A stretch of 64,000 nt of DNA from Lysinibacillus sp. B2A1 (GCA_002973635.1 CP027224.1:3110501-3174500); one strand, 5' to 3'. Shown: positions 54,127-63,526, numbered from the stretch's first letter. The notes: generated by a model not told the origin, from the letters alone. Numbers and translations: made by a program.

Positions 54127-55137
54127 TCACAACTGCAAAAATTGTTTCAAATGGCTGTCTATCACGAGAGAATCCTGTTCATTTTGACCGATCCCAAAGC
54201 AATGTCCCCACTTAGATTCGATTGGTTGAAAAACAGCATTAAGCATATGTTTCACTTCATATTCATTATCCTTTGGAGGGAAAAATAGATCGGTCGAACC
54301 TGGCATAACAAGGGCATGGGCGGTAATACGGTTTAATGCCTGTTCAAAATTTCTGTTGTCTAGAGGATTGGCGCTAATATCACCGTTAATTCCAGTACGA
54401 AGCATGGCAATTAAGTCGTTGGCGTCAAAGGAAAGGAACACTTGATCCCAATAGTCTTCCAGATATGCCTTTAACGTCGAGTATCCTTCGACCTGGTAAA
54501 GCTGTTCTAAATAATAAGCTTGAGAAAATCCCCAAGGAGCATAGGCGCGTCCCATCGCGGCAAGTCCTGCTACAGGCTGATGGGTATAGAAACCTTCCTT
54601 CCAGTTGGAATCCACTTGCAATGCTGCGATAAGTCCCTCAAAAACAAGCTGTGCATGTGGTCTCGTCTTTGCTGTTCCGCCAAACGGTGCAATCCGCTCG
54701 ACCATCTCAGGATAACTTGATCCCCATTGAAAGGTTTGCAGTGCTCCAAGTGACCAGCCAACGACTAGCGCAATCTTCGTAATACCAAATTTCTCAGTAA
54801 TGAGCCGATGTTGTAGCTGAACATTATCGTAAATCGTAATAAGCGGGAAATTTGCTCTGTCAAAAGGGGCGGGTGTATTGCTTGGGGAGGAAGATAGCCC
54901 ATTTCCCAACATATTTGGCACAATAATAAAATATTTGTTCGGATCGAGAGCTTTATCAGGCCCAATCAACCACTCATTATCAGTATGCTGACCAGCAAAC
55001 CAGGTAGGATAGACAATTACGTTTGACTTAGTAGAATTTAAAGTTCCATAGGTTTTATAGGCAAGAAAGGCTTGGGGCAGCTTTTGACCCGATTGTAGCT
55101 CGACATCTCCAAGTGAATAAATTTCGTAATCTTTCAT
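54127..55137 (-). CDS. MetX-like alpha/beta hydrolase (homoserine O-acetyltransferase family)
   Basis: 336 residues. N-terminal LQSGQKLPQAFLAYKTYGTL, VYPTWFAGQH oxyanion region, nucleophile motif VGWSLGALQ (Ser), catalytic Asp in PGSTDLFFPP and His in KWGHCFG. It is related to homoserine acetyltransferases but the usual N-terminal HALTGSSH signature is replaced, so it may be a different acyltransferase or esterase. Divergent LysR gene 130 bases away is the probable regulator. The IS element sits 73 bases beyond its stop. Confidence 0.82.
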   Translation of the reverse strand: MKDYEIYSLGDVELQSGQKLPQAFLAYKTYGTLNSTKSNVIVYPTWFAGQHTDNEWLIGPDKALDPNKYFIIVPNMLGNGLSSSPSNTPAPFDRANFPLITIYDNVQLQHRLITEKFGITKIALVVGWSLGALQTFQWGSSYPEMVERIAPFGGTAKTRPHAQLVFEGLIAALQVDSNWKEGFYTHQPVAGLAAMGRAYAPWGFSQAYYLEQLYQVEGYSTLKAYLEDYWDQVFLSFDANDLIAMLRTGINGDISANPLDNRNFEQALNRITAHALVMPGSTDLFFPPKDNEYEVKHMLNAVFQPIESKWGHCFGIGQNEQDSLVIDSHLKQFLQL

Positions 55138-55268
55138 AATTCAATTCTCCTTTGTTATACAAAATGTGTTGAAGCTTGATTTTTACTCTACGACACTGTT
55201 ACCATCAAATCAACAAAACGTTTTTGATTATAACATTCAATTTTTTTGAATTAAGAGGAGCTGTCTCA

Positions 55269-56153
55269 TTGGAAATTCGCCAACTTAAAACATTTTGGAC
55301 GCTTGCTTCTACGCGTAGTTTTAGCCGTACTGCTGAAGTATTGAACTATGTTCCGTCTACTATAACAATGCAAATCAAGGCTTTAGAGGAAGAATTGGGA
55401 GTAAAGCTATTGGATCGCTTGGGCAAGAGTGTTGTTTTAACAGATGCAGGCCATCAGTTGCTGCCCTATGCCAATAAAATTTTAAATGATATAGAGGAGG
55501 CTCGGTATGTTTCAAGTCAGAGCGGAGAATTAACTGGTACAGTTACAATTGGTGCAGACGAAGTGCTCTGTACATATCGTCTACCCGCATTACTCCGGGT
55601 TTTTCGCGAACGATATCCGCACGTACGTCTTTTGTTTAGACCTTTGTCTAGTCACAATTTGAAACAGAGTCTGAGAGAAGGGAATGTTGATGTGGTCTTT
55701 ATGCTGGATGAACCTATCGTATCTGCGGATCTACATACTGAGCTTTTAATGGATGAACCTTTTCTTATGGTAGTTTCCCCCAATCATCCATTAGCTGCAT
55801 GCTCTACATTAAGTATTGAAGATTTTAACAGAGAGCATATTCTATTAAGTGAAAAGGGTTGTTCTTACAGAACTTTCTTCTATCGCACATTATTGAGAAA
55901 AGGAGCAGACAGCTTGAACGAACTAGAGTTTAATAGTGTAGAGGCTATTAAACAATGCGCAATGGTTGGACTAGGTATTGCCTTACTTCCTGAAATGTCG
56001 CTCAAGGGAGAGTTAGAGCGGGGAGAACTAATCACTTTACCTTGGGATTTATCTGAAATACGATTTGCTACTCAAATGCTGTGGCATCAAGAAAAATGGA
56101 TTTCACCATCAATCAAGGTATTTATCGAATTGGCAAGAAGTGTATTAAAATAG
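55269..56153 (+). CDS. LysR family transcriptional regulator
   Basis: 295 residues. HTH: LKTFWTLASTRSFSRTAEVL, then TITMQIKALEEELGVKLLDR; effector domain follows. TTG 55269 has AGAGGAG 8 bases upstream; the open frame to 55176 is not used. Paralogue of the LysR at 26199. Divergent from, and probably controlling, the MetX-like gene. Confidence 0.88.
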   Translation: MEIRQLKTFWTLASTRSFSRTAEVLNYVPSTITMQIKALEEELGVKLLDRLGKSVVLTDAGHQLLPYANKILNDIEEARYVSSQSGELTGTVTIGADEVLCTYRLPALLRVFRERYPHVRLLFRPLSSHNLKQSLREGNVDVVFMLDEPIVSADLHTELLMDEPFLMVVSPNHPLAACSTLSIEDFNREHILLSEKGCSYRTFFYRTLLRKGADSLNELEFNSVEAIKQCAMVGLGIALLPEMSLKGELERGELITLPWDLSEIRFATQMLWHQEKWISPSIKVFIELARSVLK

Positions 56154-56584
56154 TGTATAGTGAAGAGCATATTTAATATCCCAGAATGTTAGGGTGCAAA
56201 TGTATTTCTTAAAGAAACAACATTGAACCAAATATTGCATTTGAAATTCAGAACGATTATTTCACCTACATTTAAACGTGTACTGAAATTACTGAGAATT
56301 GGTTAAAAAGGGGCTATAGTTAAATAAATACTTGTAAAATCCTTGTTACATAAACAGTAGCAAGACTTTTTATAAAGAAACTGGAATAGCTAGTAAAAAA
56401 TATAAAAGCTTGAGCCTGACACTGTGTCAAGCTATATAATACTATTAATTCGTCCTAGGTTTTTTAAAGATGAGAAAATGCTAAGGCGATAAAATTTAAG
56501 GAATGGGACTGCATGATTAAATTTTATGCAGGTATTTACTAACAGAAGAGATAAATAGAATTTAAACTATAGGGGGTTTTAAGT

Positions 56585-56656
56585 ATGCATTTATTTTCAA
56601 AAACGCTAACTAACTTTTGGGAGTCACAATTTTTAAATGGAGATATTGAGATGTAA
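56585..56656 (+). CDS. Possible 23-residue peptide
   Basis: Starts after AGGGGGTTTTAAGT; no family; ends just before the Rrf2 promoter. Weak evidence. Confidence 0.25.
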   Translation: MHLFSKTLTNFWESQFLNGDIEM

Positions 56657-56659
56657 AAA

Positions 56660-56708
56660 TTGAAATTGTGAAAATTTAATGCTATTATGGATATGTAAAG
56701 TCTCTAAT
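56660..56708 (+). promoter_or_regulatory. Rrf2-gene promoter and candidate operator
   Basis: TTGAAA (56660-56665), 17 bases, TATTAT (56683-56688). Directly downstream, 56684-56708 carries ATTATGGATATGTAAAGTCT and CTAAT, which recurs at 58283 before the thioredoxin gene, suggesting a shared Rrf2 site. Confidence 0.6.
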
Positions 56709-56725
56709 TGAGGTGAATAACAGTT

Positions 56726-57112
56726 ATGAAATATTCTAAAGCTACAAATTACGCACTACACACAATGCTTTTTCTTGCAAAGGAAACACCAAATAAACCA
56801 ATGGGTGTCCAACAATTAGCTGAGATGCAAAATGTTTCTCCCACATATTTGTCTAAAATCCTCACCAAGTTAGTCAAAGAGGGTATGATTAACTCTGTAT
56901 CGGGTGCTAACGGTGGATATACACTTCGTCACAATTGGGAAGATATTTCATTTTTAGATATTATACATGCAATTGAAGGCAAATCTTCATTGTTTGATTG
57001 TTGTTTATATAACGATCCTAAGTGTGTCATAAAAGAAGTAATGCTATCTGCAGAAGAAAAACTGGAGAATGAGTTAAGAAACAGAAAAATATCGGATTTT
57101 GTGAAAAAATAG
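56726..57112 (+). CDS. Rrf2 family redox-type regulator
   Basis: 128 residues. Winged helix (KATNYALHTMLFLAKETPNK, QNVSPTYLSKILTKLVKEGM, VSGANGGYTLRH) and a C-terminal three-Cys set in DCCLYNDPKCVIKE, the position where Rrf2 proteins hold an Fe-S cluster or sense thiols. Likely represses the downstream redox genes. A short GTGGA/TCCAC hairpin follows the stop. Confidence 0.9.
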   Translation: MKYSKATNYALHTMLFLAKETPNKPMGVQQLAEMQNVSPTYLSKILTKLVKEGMINSVSGANGGYTLRHNWEDISFLDIIHAIEGKSSLFDCCLYNDPKCVIKEVMLSAEEKLENELRNRKISDFVKK

Positions 57113-57369
57113 TCGTGGATTTATAGTCCACCATTATTTTTCGAACAATTATAGATATAAGGAGTCTTTTAAATCTCTGAATGTTTTTATACTCTGAACT
57201 TGAATTCTTTTTGGTTGTTGATCTTCTATAAATTTTCAAGCGGTTATATCTTAGAATCATTCTGTTTTTTAACTTTAATTTGAGCTAGAATGCATGTTGT
57301 ATGCTGTAGAAATTTGATATTTTTAACGGAAACAACATGTACTCTAAATAACTTGTGGAGGAGATTTAC

Positions 57370-58269
57370 ATGATGAAATTATTTGATTGTGCAGTTATAG
57401 GTGCAGGTGGCGCTGGTTTAAACGCAAGTTTGATTTTAGGGAGGTCCCGCAAAAAAGTCGTTTTATTTGATAATGGAACAAATCGAAATCGTGTGACGCA
57501 GGAATCACATGGATTTCTTACACGTGATGGCATTAAACCAGCAGAGTTTAAAGAAATAGCTTTGAAAGATGTGAAAAAATACCCTTCAGTTCTTTTTTAT
57601 CAAAACACAGTTATGAATATAACAAAACAATCAAACGGATTATTTAAAATTGAGACGTTAGAAGATGTAGAGTATGTTGCTGAGAGAATAATATTGGCAA
57701 CGGGTGTTCAAGAGGTATTTCCATCGATACCTGATATTAAAAATTATTATGGAAAAAGTCTATTCAGCTGCCCAACTTGCGATGGATGGGAGTTAAGAGA
57801 TAAACCTCTAATTATCATTTCAGAGGATGAAGAACAAACCCTTTTTAAAGGAAAGCTTTTATATAACTGGTCAAAAGATTTAGTAATAGCCACAAATGGT
57901 CATGAAGTTTCTGCTCCGACATTGAATGAACTACAAAGAAAAGATATAACTGTTATTACTGAGCCTATTCAAAGCTTATATGGTGAGGATGGGTATTTAA
58001 ACAAAGTAGTGTTTAGTTCTGGAGTTGAAATCAAAAGAGTTGGAGGCTTTATCGTACCTAATTTTGTGCGACCAAATCAATTTGCAGAGCAGCTTGGTTG
58101 TCAATTTAATGAAAATGGTAGCATTGTGACAGATGAGGCAGGGCGAACGTCACAGGAAAATATTTATGCAGCGGGGGAGACAGCTAAATTAGGTCAGTCT
58201 TCATTAATAGTTGCTGCTGCTGAAGGTTATAAAACTGCAATGGCAGTTGTTTTCGATAGTACAATTTAA
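57370..58269 (+). CDS. Thioredoxin-reductase-like FAD/NAD(P) oxidoreductase
   Basis: About 299 residues of the TrxR fold. FAD motif VIGAGGAGLNAS, redox dithiol SCPTCDGWE in the TrxR position (Cys near 136 and 139), second FAD site IYAAGETAK. The NAD(P) GxGxxA loop of classical TrxR is replaced by LIIISEDEEQ, so cofactor use may be unusual. ATG 57370 follows GGAGGAG by 7 bases. Between Rrf2 and this gene a dyad CATGTTGT/ACAACATG lies at 57293-57339. Confidence 0.85.
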   Translation: MMKLFDCAVIGAGGAGLNASLILGRSRKKVVLFDNGTNRNRVTQESHGFLTRDGIKPAEFKEIALKDVKKYPSVLFYQNTVMNITKQSNGLFKIETLEDVEYVAERIILATGVQEVFPSIPDIKNYYGKSLFSCPTCDGWELRDKPLIIISEDEEQTLFKGKLLYNWSKDLVIATNGHEVSAPTLNELQRKDITVITEPIQSLYGEDGYLNKVVFSSGVEIKRVGGFIVPNFVRPNQFAEQLGCQFNENGSIVTDEAGRTSQENIYAAGETAKLGQSSLIVAAAEGYKTAMAVVFDSTI

Positions 58270-58282
58270 AAATTTTATTTTA

Positions 58283-58307
58283 ATTATGGATATTAAAGGT
58301 CTCTAAT
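58283..58307 (+). promoter_or_regulatory. Copy of the Rrf2-region motif
   Basis: ATTATGGATATTAAAGGTCT and CTAAT, same as 56684-56708 apart from a shifted G and one T. Precedes the thioredoxin gene by about 92 bases. Confidence 0.5.
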
Positions 58308-58399
58308 GTTTGTTGGGAGGGGGGATTGTAGGTTCAAGCAAATAACAATTAAAGCATATTATATCTTTAAAATTTTAATTTTCATAAAAGAGGAAAATT

Positions 58400-58714
58400 A
58401 TGTCAATTGCTCATGTAACAACAAAGCAAGAATTAGGAGAACACCTAAAAACTAAAAAAATTGTAATTATAAATTTTTGGGCGGAATGGTGTAGCCCATG
58501 TAAAATGTTCGGGATGGTTCTTAATCAACTTAATGAAGAGTACAGTGATAAGGTGAAAATTTTAAGGGTGAATGTTGACAAAAACCCAGAGCTTGCAGCG
58601 GAATACCAGGTGCTTGGGATCCCTCATTCACGTTTGATTATTCATAATAAATTACATGAACCAATTGTTGGATATATTCCTTTAGAAAACCTAAAGCAAA
58701 TTATTGGAGTTTGA
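58400..58714 (+). CDS. Thioredoxin-like protein
   Basis: 104 residues, thioredoxin fold with active site FWAEWCSPCKM (CSPC instead of CGPC) and the cis-Pro region VLGIPHSRLIIH. Likely partner of the adjacent reductase. GAGGA precedes ATG by 7 bases. Confidence 0.88.
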   Translation: MSIAHVTTKQELGEHLKTKKIVIINFWAEWCSPCKMFGMVLNQLNEEYSDKVKILRVNVDKNPELAAEYQVLGIPHSRLIIHNKLHEPIVGYIPLENLKQIIGV

Positions 58715-58741
58715 TTCGTCGTAAAAACAGGAGGAAAAAAG

Positions 58742-59638
58742 ATGGGAATTTTTGAATGTGCAATTATTGGTGGAGGACCAGCAGGATTAAATGCAGCATT
58801 ATTGTTAGGTAGAGCGAATCGCTCAGTCGCATTGTTCGATACAAAGAATGAACACCTTGCATTCGAGCTTCAAGAGAGTATTTCAAGAAATGGAAATGCG
58901 GCCATTGAATTCATGCAAGCAGCAAAAGAAAAATTAAATCAATATCCAACTATTCAATCAATCGTCAGTCAAAATGTTAGGGCTATTAAACAATCTGACA
59001 ATAAGCTTTTTAAAATTTATACAGAAGATGGCCAGAGCTTTTTTGCTGAGAAACTCCTTTTGACAGATGGTACTGAAATACAGACAGATATCCCTAATAT
59101 TAAGCAATATTATAATAAGAGTATTTTCACTTCACCATATGGCTATGGATGGGAATTAAAGGATAAAAAATTGATTTATATAAATGAAACTGGTGATGTT
59201 GCACGAACAGCTAAAATAATTTTTAACTTATCAAATGATTTAGTCGTGGCAACAAACGGTCATGAAATAAAGGAAAATGAAAAGAGAGAACTGGAAAATA
59301 AAGGGATAGATGTGATTGTCGATAAGATTAAAAAAATAAAAGGGCATAATGGGATATTATGTAGTGTCGCCTTTCAAAATGGGTTAGAAATTGAGCGAGA
59401 AGCAGGCTTTATTACCCCATCTACTTATACAACAAATACCATTGGTCAAGGATTTTCTTGTGATTTAGATGAACATGGGTTAATCGTTGTTGATCATTTC
59501 GGAAGAACATCAGAAAAAAATGTATATGCAGCCGGTGATGCTGCTCAGCCTGCTCCAACAGAAATTGTTCTTTCAGAAGCAACGGGAATTCAAGTAGCAA
59601 TAACAATTAATGCAGATATTTCAATTGAAAAATTTTAA
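58742..59638 (+). CDS. Cys-less paralogue of the thioredoxin-reductase-like enzyme
   Basis: 298 residues, same fold and order as the protein at 57370: IIGGGPAGLNAALLLGRANR, FAD site VYAAGDAAQP. The dithiol motif is replaced: FTSPYGYGWE where the paralogue has SCPTCDGWE, so it has no redox disulfide at that site. LLLTDGTE stands where the paralogue has ILATGVQE. It may oxidise NAD(P)H directly, bind a ligand, or act as a partner or decoy. 27 bases after the thioredoxin gene, AGGAGG upstream. Confidence 0.85.
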   Translation: MGIFECAIIGGGPAGLNAALLLGRANRSVALFDTKNEHLAFELQESISRNGNAAIEFMQAAKEKLNQYPTIQSIVSQNVRAIKQSDNKLFKIYTEDGQSFFAEKLLLTDGTEIQTDIPNIKQYYNKSIFTSPYGYGWELKDKKLIYINETGDVARTAKIIFNLSNDLVVATNGHEIKENEKRELENKGIDVIVDKIKKIKGHNGILCSVAFQNGLEIEREAGFITPSTYTTNTIGQGFSCDLDEHGLIVVDHFGRTSEKNVYAAGDAAQPAPTEIVLSEATGIQVAITINADISIEKF

Positions 59639-59802
59639 ATCTTAAAGGATAGCTTCACTTAGAATGGTTCGACGTGATCAAGTTACCAATGGTGCGAACA
59701 ATCACAATTATTTTTCACCATAAGCGAGACAAATGCTTCAATAGGAAAGTTACCAAAGCTATAAAAGGTACCTCGAAGTGAAAAAATCATTACCAGCATA
59801 TA

Positions 59803-59835
59803 AAATGTCTGCTTTTCGTTATAGGCAGACATTTT
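59803..59835 (+). terminator. Terminator of the redox cluster
   Basis: AAATGTCTGC, 12-base loop, GCAGACATTT, T run. The 160 bases before it hold no gene. Confidence 0.85.
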
Positions 59836-59918
59836 TATATGGAAAATCTAGAGAAAACGATGCTAGCATTTATGGTAATATTAAGAACGCGATAAGTTAT
59901 ACATGAGGAGGATTGATT

Positions 59919-60950
59919 TTGTTGTTAGAACCTCTTTCACAAGAAGAAAGAAATTTTTTATTATCTTTTGTTACAGAAGAACAGAGAAATTTTTTAGTAC
60001 AAAAATTAAAACGGGGTAGGGAAACAATTTTCGGAAATTTTATGCTATCTGAAAAGGTTAGTGCAATCAAATCGACAGATGAAATTGTTTTATTAGAGGA
60101 TGAGCAAAATGCTGCTGATTGGAAGATTATTAAATACCATGACTACGGATTCAGAAATCAAGTGGGGAAATGTGCATGCGGTCGTTCTTTGAGATACGAA
60201 TTTACTGTGCAACATTCTAAGACTTTAAAAACTATTACATATGGGAAGGTTCATCTTGTGGACTTTCTAAACTTACAGGTAAGAGATATAAATGAAGTTG
60301 TGTATGGATTAATGGTAATTGATTATGAACTAGATGAAATATTAAGAAAAATAAGAATTAAAGACTACGGATATCAAATTTTAGATGAACTTTCTAACAA
60401 AATCAATATACCATCGGACATACAGGAACATATAGATTATAAGGTACCTTTATTAAATAGACAGCTTAGGTGGCTTTTGAAAATAATTCGAGATCAGGAA
60501 AAGAGCAGACCGAAAGCATCGTTAAACGTAGATCATCTGAAAATTTATGAGAAGGTGAGCCTGCTAATTGATGAGCGACTTCAACAAGAAAAAAATGAAC
60601 AACAAAATAGGGAACAAAGGTTAGTGGAAATTGTGAATAATCAGCTTCCTATCCATCCAACATTAAAAGAAATTGCTTATTGTCTAGTAAAGAATGGGGT
60701 CACGAGTTCTACTGAAATTAGTCATCTAATTAGAACCTATTATGATGAGGATAAGCGAATTTCTAGAGGTAGATTGCAAAGACCTTATATTTATATGGAT
60801 GTTGTTTTGGCTTGTATGGAATATGTAAAACAAGGATTTCTTATTTTTGATGAAGAATCTTCAACGATAGATGACTGCATTTTTTATATAGATACTCAAG
60901 AAGTCCTAATTAGTCATGAACAAGAAGAAATACAAATCACTCTTTTTTAA
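59919..60950 (+). CDS. Uncharacterised 344-residue protein (possible DUF3895)
   Basis: Soluble, no signal or membrane segment. N-terminal SQEERNFLLSFVTEEQRNFL is a helical pair of repeats; a Cys pair in KCACGRSLRYEF could bind metal; the C-terminal EIAYCLVKNGVTSSTEISHL followed by RISRGRLQRPYIYMDVVLAC looks like a winged-helix or replication-type domain. I recall a similar C-terminus under DUF3895 in Bacillus, uncertain. TTG 59919 lies 7 bases after GAGGAGG. No operon partner, own promoter region. Confidence 0.65.
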   Translation: MLLEPLSQEERNFLLSFVTEEQRNFLVQKLKRGRETIFGNFMLSEKVSAIKSTDEIVLLEDEQNAADWKIIKYHDYGFRNQVGKCACGRSLRYEFTVQHSKTLKTITYGKVHLVDFLNLQVRDINEVVYGLMVIDYELDEILRKIRIKDYGYQILDELSNKINIPSDIQEHIDYKVPLLNRQLRWLLKIIRDQEKSRPKASLNVDHLKIYEKVSLLIDERLQQEKNEQQNREQRLVEIVNNQLPIHPTLKEIAYCLVKNGVTSSTEISHLIRTYYDEDKRISRGRLQRPYIYMDVVLACMEYVKQGFLIFDEESSTIDDCIFYIDTQEVLISHEQEEIQITLF

Positions 60951-61382
60951 CTACCAACTTACTATTTAACTGGCTGGATGTTTATCACTCTGACTTAGGT
61001 TTATTTTTTTGCATAATTTTATGAATTTACTTTTTATCCAGTGAAAAAATGGTCCATTTAGTGTGATGGTCGATAATATTCAAGACGTTATTGAGTATTA
61101 TTAATAAGCTCTTACGAAACTAGTACCAACAATAATTAACTTCCCTCTTTTCAATTTAATAAGAATGCTTGTTAAAATGAACCACTACAATGATCTACTT
61201 ACTAAATATATTTATAAAAATTAATAGCTTAGTTATATATCAAGAGGTTTAATGAAAAAAGGTCACTCATGTAAAAGTGACCTTGTCGTGAGGTGGTGTA
61301 AAGCTTGATAAGCTTTTACACATTATTTAATTCTAGCAACGGAGACTTTTTAGATAAAATACATCATAAAAGGCTTTTTAGA
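60951..61382. other. Intergenic region, hairpins only
   Basis: No gene. It ends with the terminators of the minus-strand mini-gene (61259-61284, listed) and a second small hairpin TAAAGCTT/AAGCTTTA at 61299-61317. Confidence 0.5.
61259..61284 (-). terminator. Terminator downstream of the YjcZ-type gene
   Basis: AAGGTCACT, 8-base loop, AGTGACCTT; T6 on the minus strand. Confidence 0.75.
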
Positions 61383-61523
61383 TTAATACATGAAAGATGC
61401 GCCGACAATAATTAGAAGAATAAATAAAACAACAATTAGGACGAATGTTGAGCCGTTATAACCGCTGTTGCCGTCATAATAGCAGTTGTTATTTATGCCT
61501 CCTACATTACCATAGTATCCCAT
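61383..61523 (-). CDS. YjcZ-family sporulation mini-protein
   Basis: 46 residues: MGYYGNVGGINNNCYYDGN, then YNGSTFVLIVVLFILLIIVG and the ending ASFMY. A Gly/Asn/Tyr head followed by one membrane helix is the YjcZ-family signature, small proteins found in Bacillus spores. GGAGGG lies 7 bases before ATG. Confidence 0.85.
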   Translation of the reverse strand: MGYYGNVGGINNNCYYDGNSGYNGSTFVLIVVLFILLIIVGASFMY

Positions 61524-61616
61524 AAAGTATCCCTCCTTTTTATGATCTATAATATGTATAGTTATAGAAAATTTAAGAGGTATTCATCCAATTAAAAAAC
61601 ATTTAGGAATAAAACA

Positions 61617-61740
61617 GGGCACTGAAAAAGTCGATTTGCCACAAAAATTGTGATGCAAATCGACTTTTTTAAGTTTTCAAATCCAACAAAAGACAAAATT
61701 CTAATATAAAAAAGTGGATTTTTTTAGTTTTTCAGTGCCC
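61617..61740. mobile_element. MITE-like element, about 124 bp
   Basis: Ends are GGGCACTGAAAAA (61617) and TTTTTCAGTGCCC (61740), a perfect inverted repeat. Near-direct copies of GAATAAAACA lie on both sides (61607 and 61743). Inside the left end a hairpin (AAAAAGTCGATTTG with CAAATCGACTTTTT) resembles the one within the IS1182-family element at 52193. No gene: non-autonomous, probably mobilised by an IS1182-like transposase. Confidence 0.65.
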
Positions 61741-62029
61741 TCGAATAAAACAGGGTTGTTCTTTTTGTTATGTGGGGCGACTTGAAAAAGATGATAAAAA
61801 ATAATGGGCTTTTTCCTCTATCTAAAGGTCATATCCACTCGGGTTTGGCTTTGTATTATGGGACAGCAATGTATAAAAAAAGACAATGGGCGAGGTGAGA
61901 GTTTACTACTTCAGGCCCATTGGATGTAAGTATAAATTACTGTAATTGTGGAGAGGATGGTAATTAGAAAATACATTCACATATTTAGATTACACCAATC
62001 CAAGGTTTTATTTTAGGCGAGTCATTAAT
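61741..62029. other. Intergenic region, no gene recognised
   Basis: Stops in all frames; no hairpin with T run beyond short dyads. Confidence 0.4.
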
Positions 62030-62896
62030 TTAGTTTATTCTTTCATTTTCAGGCTCTAAATGAATAAGAATATTGGCATTCTGAAAGATATTTTTAATCC
62101 TTTCTTCTATACGATCGCATAGATTATGAACTTTTTCTATGCTATTTTGCGATTCTACTACTAAATGAAAATCGATATATTCTTCAGCACCTGATCGTCT
62201 TGTTCTGAAATCATGATACTCAATATATTCATCTTTAAATGTTTCAATAATTTGTATAATTTCTCTTTCCTCTTCATTTGACAATCTAGCATCCAATAAC
62301 GGAGGGAATGCTTCTTTCATCATTTTAATAGCCTCTATCATAATAAAACATGCTAAAACTATACCAATAATAGGATCTAAAATATACCACCCAGTTAAAT
62401 GGACAATTAATAAGCTCAAGGCAACTCCTAATGAAGTATAGACATCTGTCAGTAAATGAAGTGCATTTGATTTCATTGCGACAGAATTAGTGTTTTTAGC
62501 AGTTCTATACACAATTCTTGATACAAAAATATTAATTATGGCGCCTAATACCATGACGAGTATACCTAATATTGGAAGTTTTATTGGGGTAGGTGCAATA
62601 ATTTTATGAATGCATTCATAAATAATCCAAATTCCTGCAACAAAAATTAAAAGAGTTTCAATCGTTCCAGAAATATTTTCAACCTTACCATGACCGTATG
62701 GGTGCTCTTTATCTGCTGGTTTATTGGAGATTCTGACAGAGAAAAAGGCAATTAAAGAAGCAAGCAAATCTAGAAATGAATGGATTGCCTCTGATAAAAT
62801 TGCCACTGATCCTGTGAACAAACCAACAATAATTTTTAAAATAACAATAGCAGAATTACTAATAACTGATAAAAAGGCGATTTTTGAAGAATTCAC
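62030..62896 (-). CDS. Cation diffusion facilitator (CDF) metal exporter
   Basis: About 289 residues. Six membrane segments; metal-site helices AILSEAIHSFLDLLAS and LHLLTDVYTSLG (HxxxD-type pairs), cytoplasmic C-terminal domain with FRTRRSGAEEYIDFHLVVES. Exports divalent metal with protons; closest in style to the iron/zinc/manganese (MamM/FieF-like) group, uncertain. GTG 62896 is the start: AGGAGG lies 9 bases upstream; the frame is open to 62947. Confidence 0.85.
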   Translation of the reverse strand: MNSSKIAFLSVISNSAIVILKIIVGLFTGSVAILSEAIHSFLDLLASLIAFFSVRISNKPADKEHPYGHGKVENISGTIETLLIFVAGIWIIYECIHKIIAPTPIKLPILGILVMVLGAIINIFVSRIVYRTAKNTNSVAMKSNALHLLTDVYTSLGVALSLLIVHLTGWYILDPIIGIVLACFIMIEAIKMMKEAFPPLLDARLSNEEEREIIQIIETFKDEYIEYHDFRTRRSGAEEYIDFHLVVESQNSIEKVHNLCDRIEERIKNIFQNANILIHLEPENERIN

Positions 62897-63365
62897 ATTG
62901 AAATACCTCCTAATGAGTATGAATTTATGATAACAGTCATACTCCATGTGGGTCTATAGCAACGTTTTTTCCCAATATCTATTAATTAACGCAAACGAAA
63001 AAATGTTGGATTAGACAAAGTTTTTTTGAATAGCTATTAGCAGCAATGCAGGAGGTATAGAGCTTTAAATATACTGCAATGAATTTAAGCCCTCCGATAA
63101 AATTTCCAAAAAATTAAAATGAGTGTAAATCCCTTTAAATGCATCAGAAGTTTTATGTACCATATTAGAAGATAGATTGTGCAAGATAGTTGATGACCAC
63201 TACTTTATGGGTGATCTTCAAAAAGACTCCTAAAATTAACGTTAATTCTTTATAGCTAAGCCACTAAAAGAAATGGGACCAACTATGTTTGCTTGTGTGT
63301 TGGAAAACAGCATCAACAGCCACAGATAATATTCGTTGCTATATGTTAAAATGGAGGTAATTTAG
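62897..63365. other. Intergenic region, decayed
   Basis: About 470 bases with stops in all frames and no clear signal; it borders gene remnants on the right. Confidence 0.45.
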
Positions 63366-63512
63366 ATAAATATTCAAATTATTTTATTTGATGGTTTTGA
63401 TTTATTAGATGTCATTGCACCATATGAAGTATTAACTGCGACAGCCATGTACTCGAGTGAAGAAATCACAGTGCAGCAAGTACTGGAGGGAAATCTATTA
63501 AAAGGTCGATGA
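63366..63512 (+). pseudogene. DJ-1/PfpI-family fragment
   Basis: GGAGGT and then ATA (an apparently mutated ATG) start INIQIILFDGFDLLDVIAPY, followed by EVLTATAMYSSEEIT, the N-terminal signature of ThiJ/PfpI proteins; it stops after 48 codons. Truncated and without a valid start. Confidence 0.65.
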
Positions 63513-63526
63513 ATGTTTAGAAGCTA

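Larger units (their letters stand above)
56154..56725. other. Intergenic region with a short frame and the Rrf2 promoter
   Basis: 570 bases without a recognised gene. It contains a possible 23-residue frame at 56585-56656 (MHLFSKTLTNFWESQFLNGD...) with GGGGG 9 bases upstream and the promoter for the Rrf2 gene. Confidence 0.5.
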
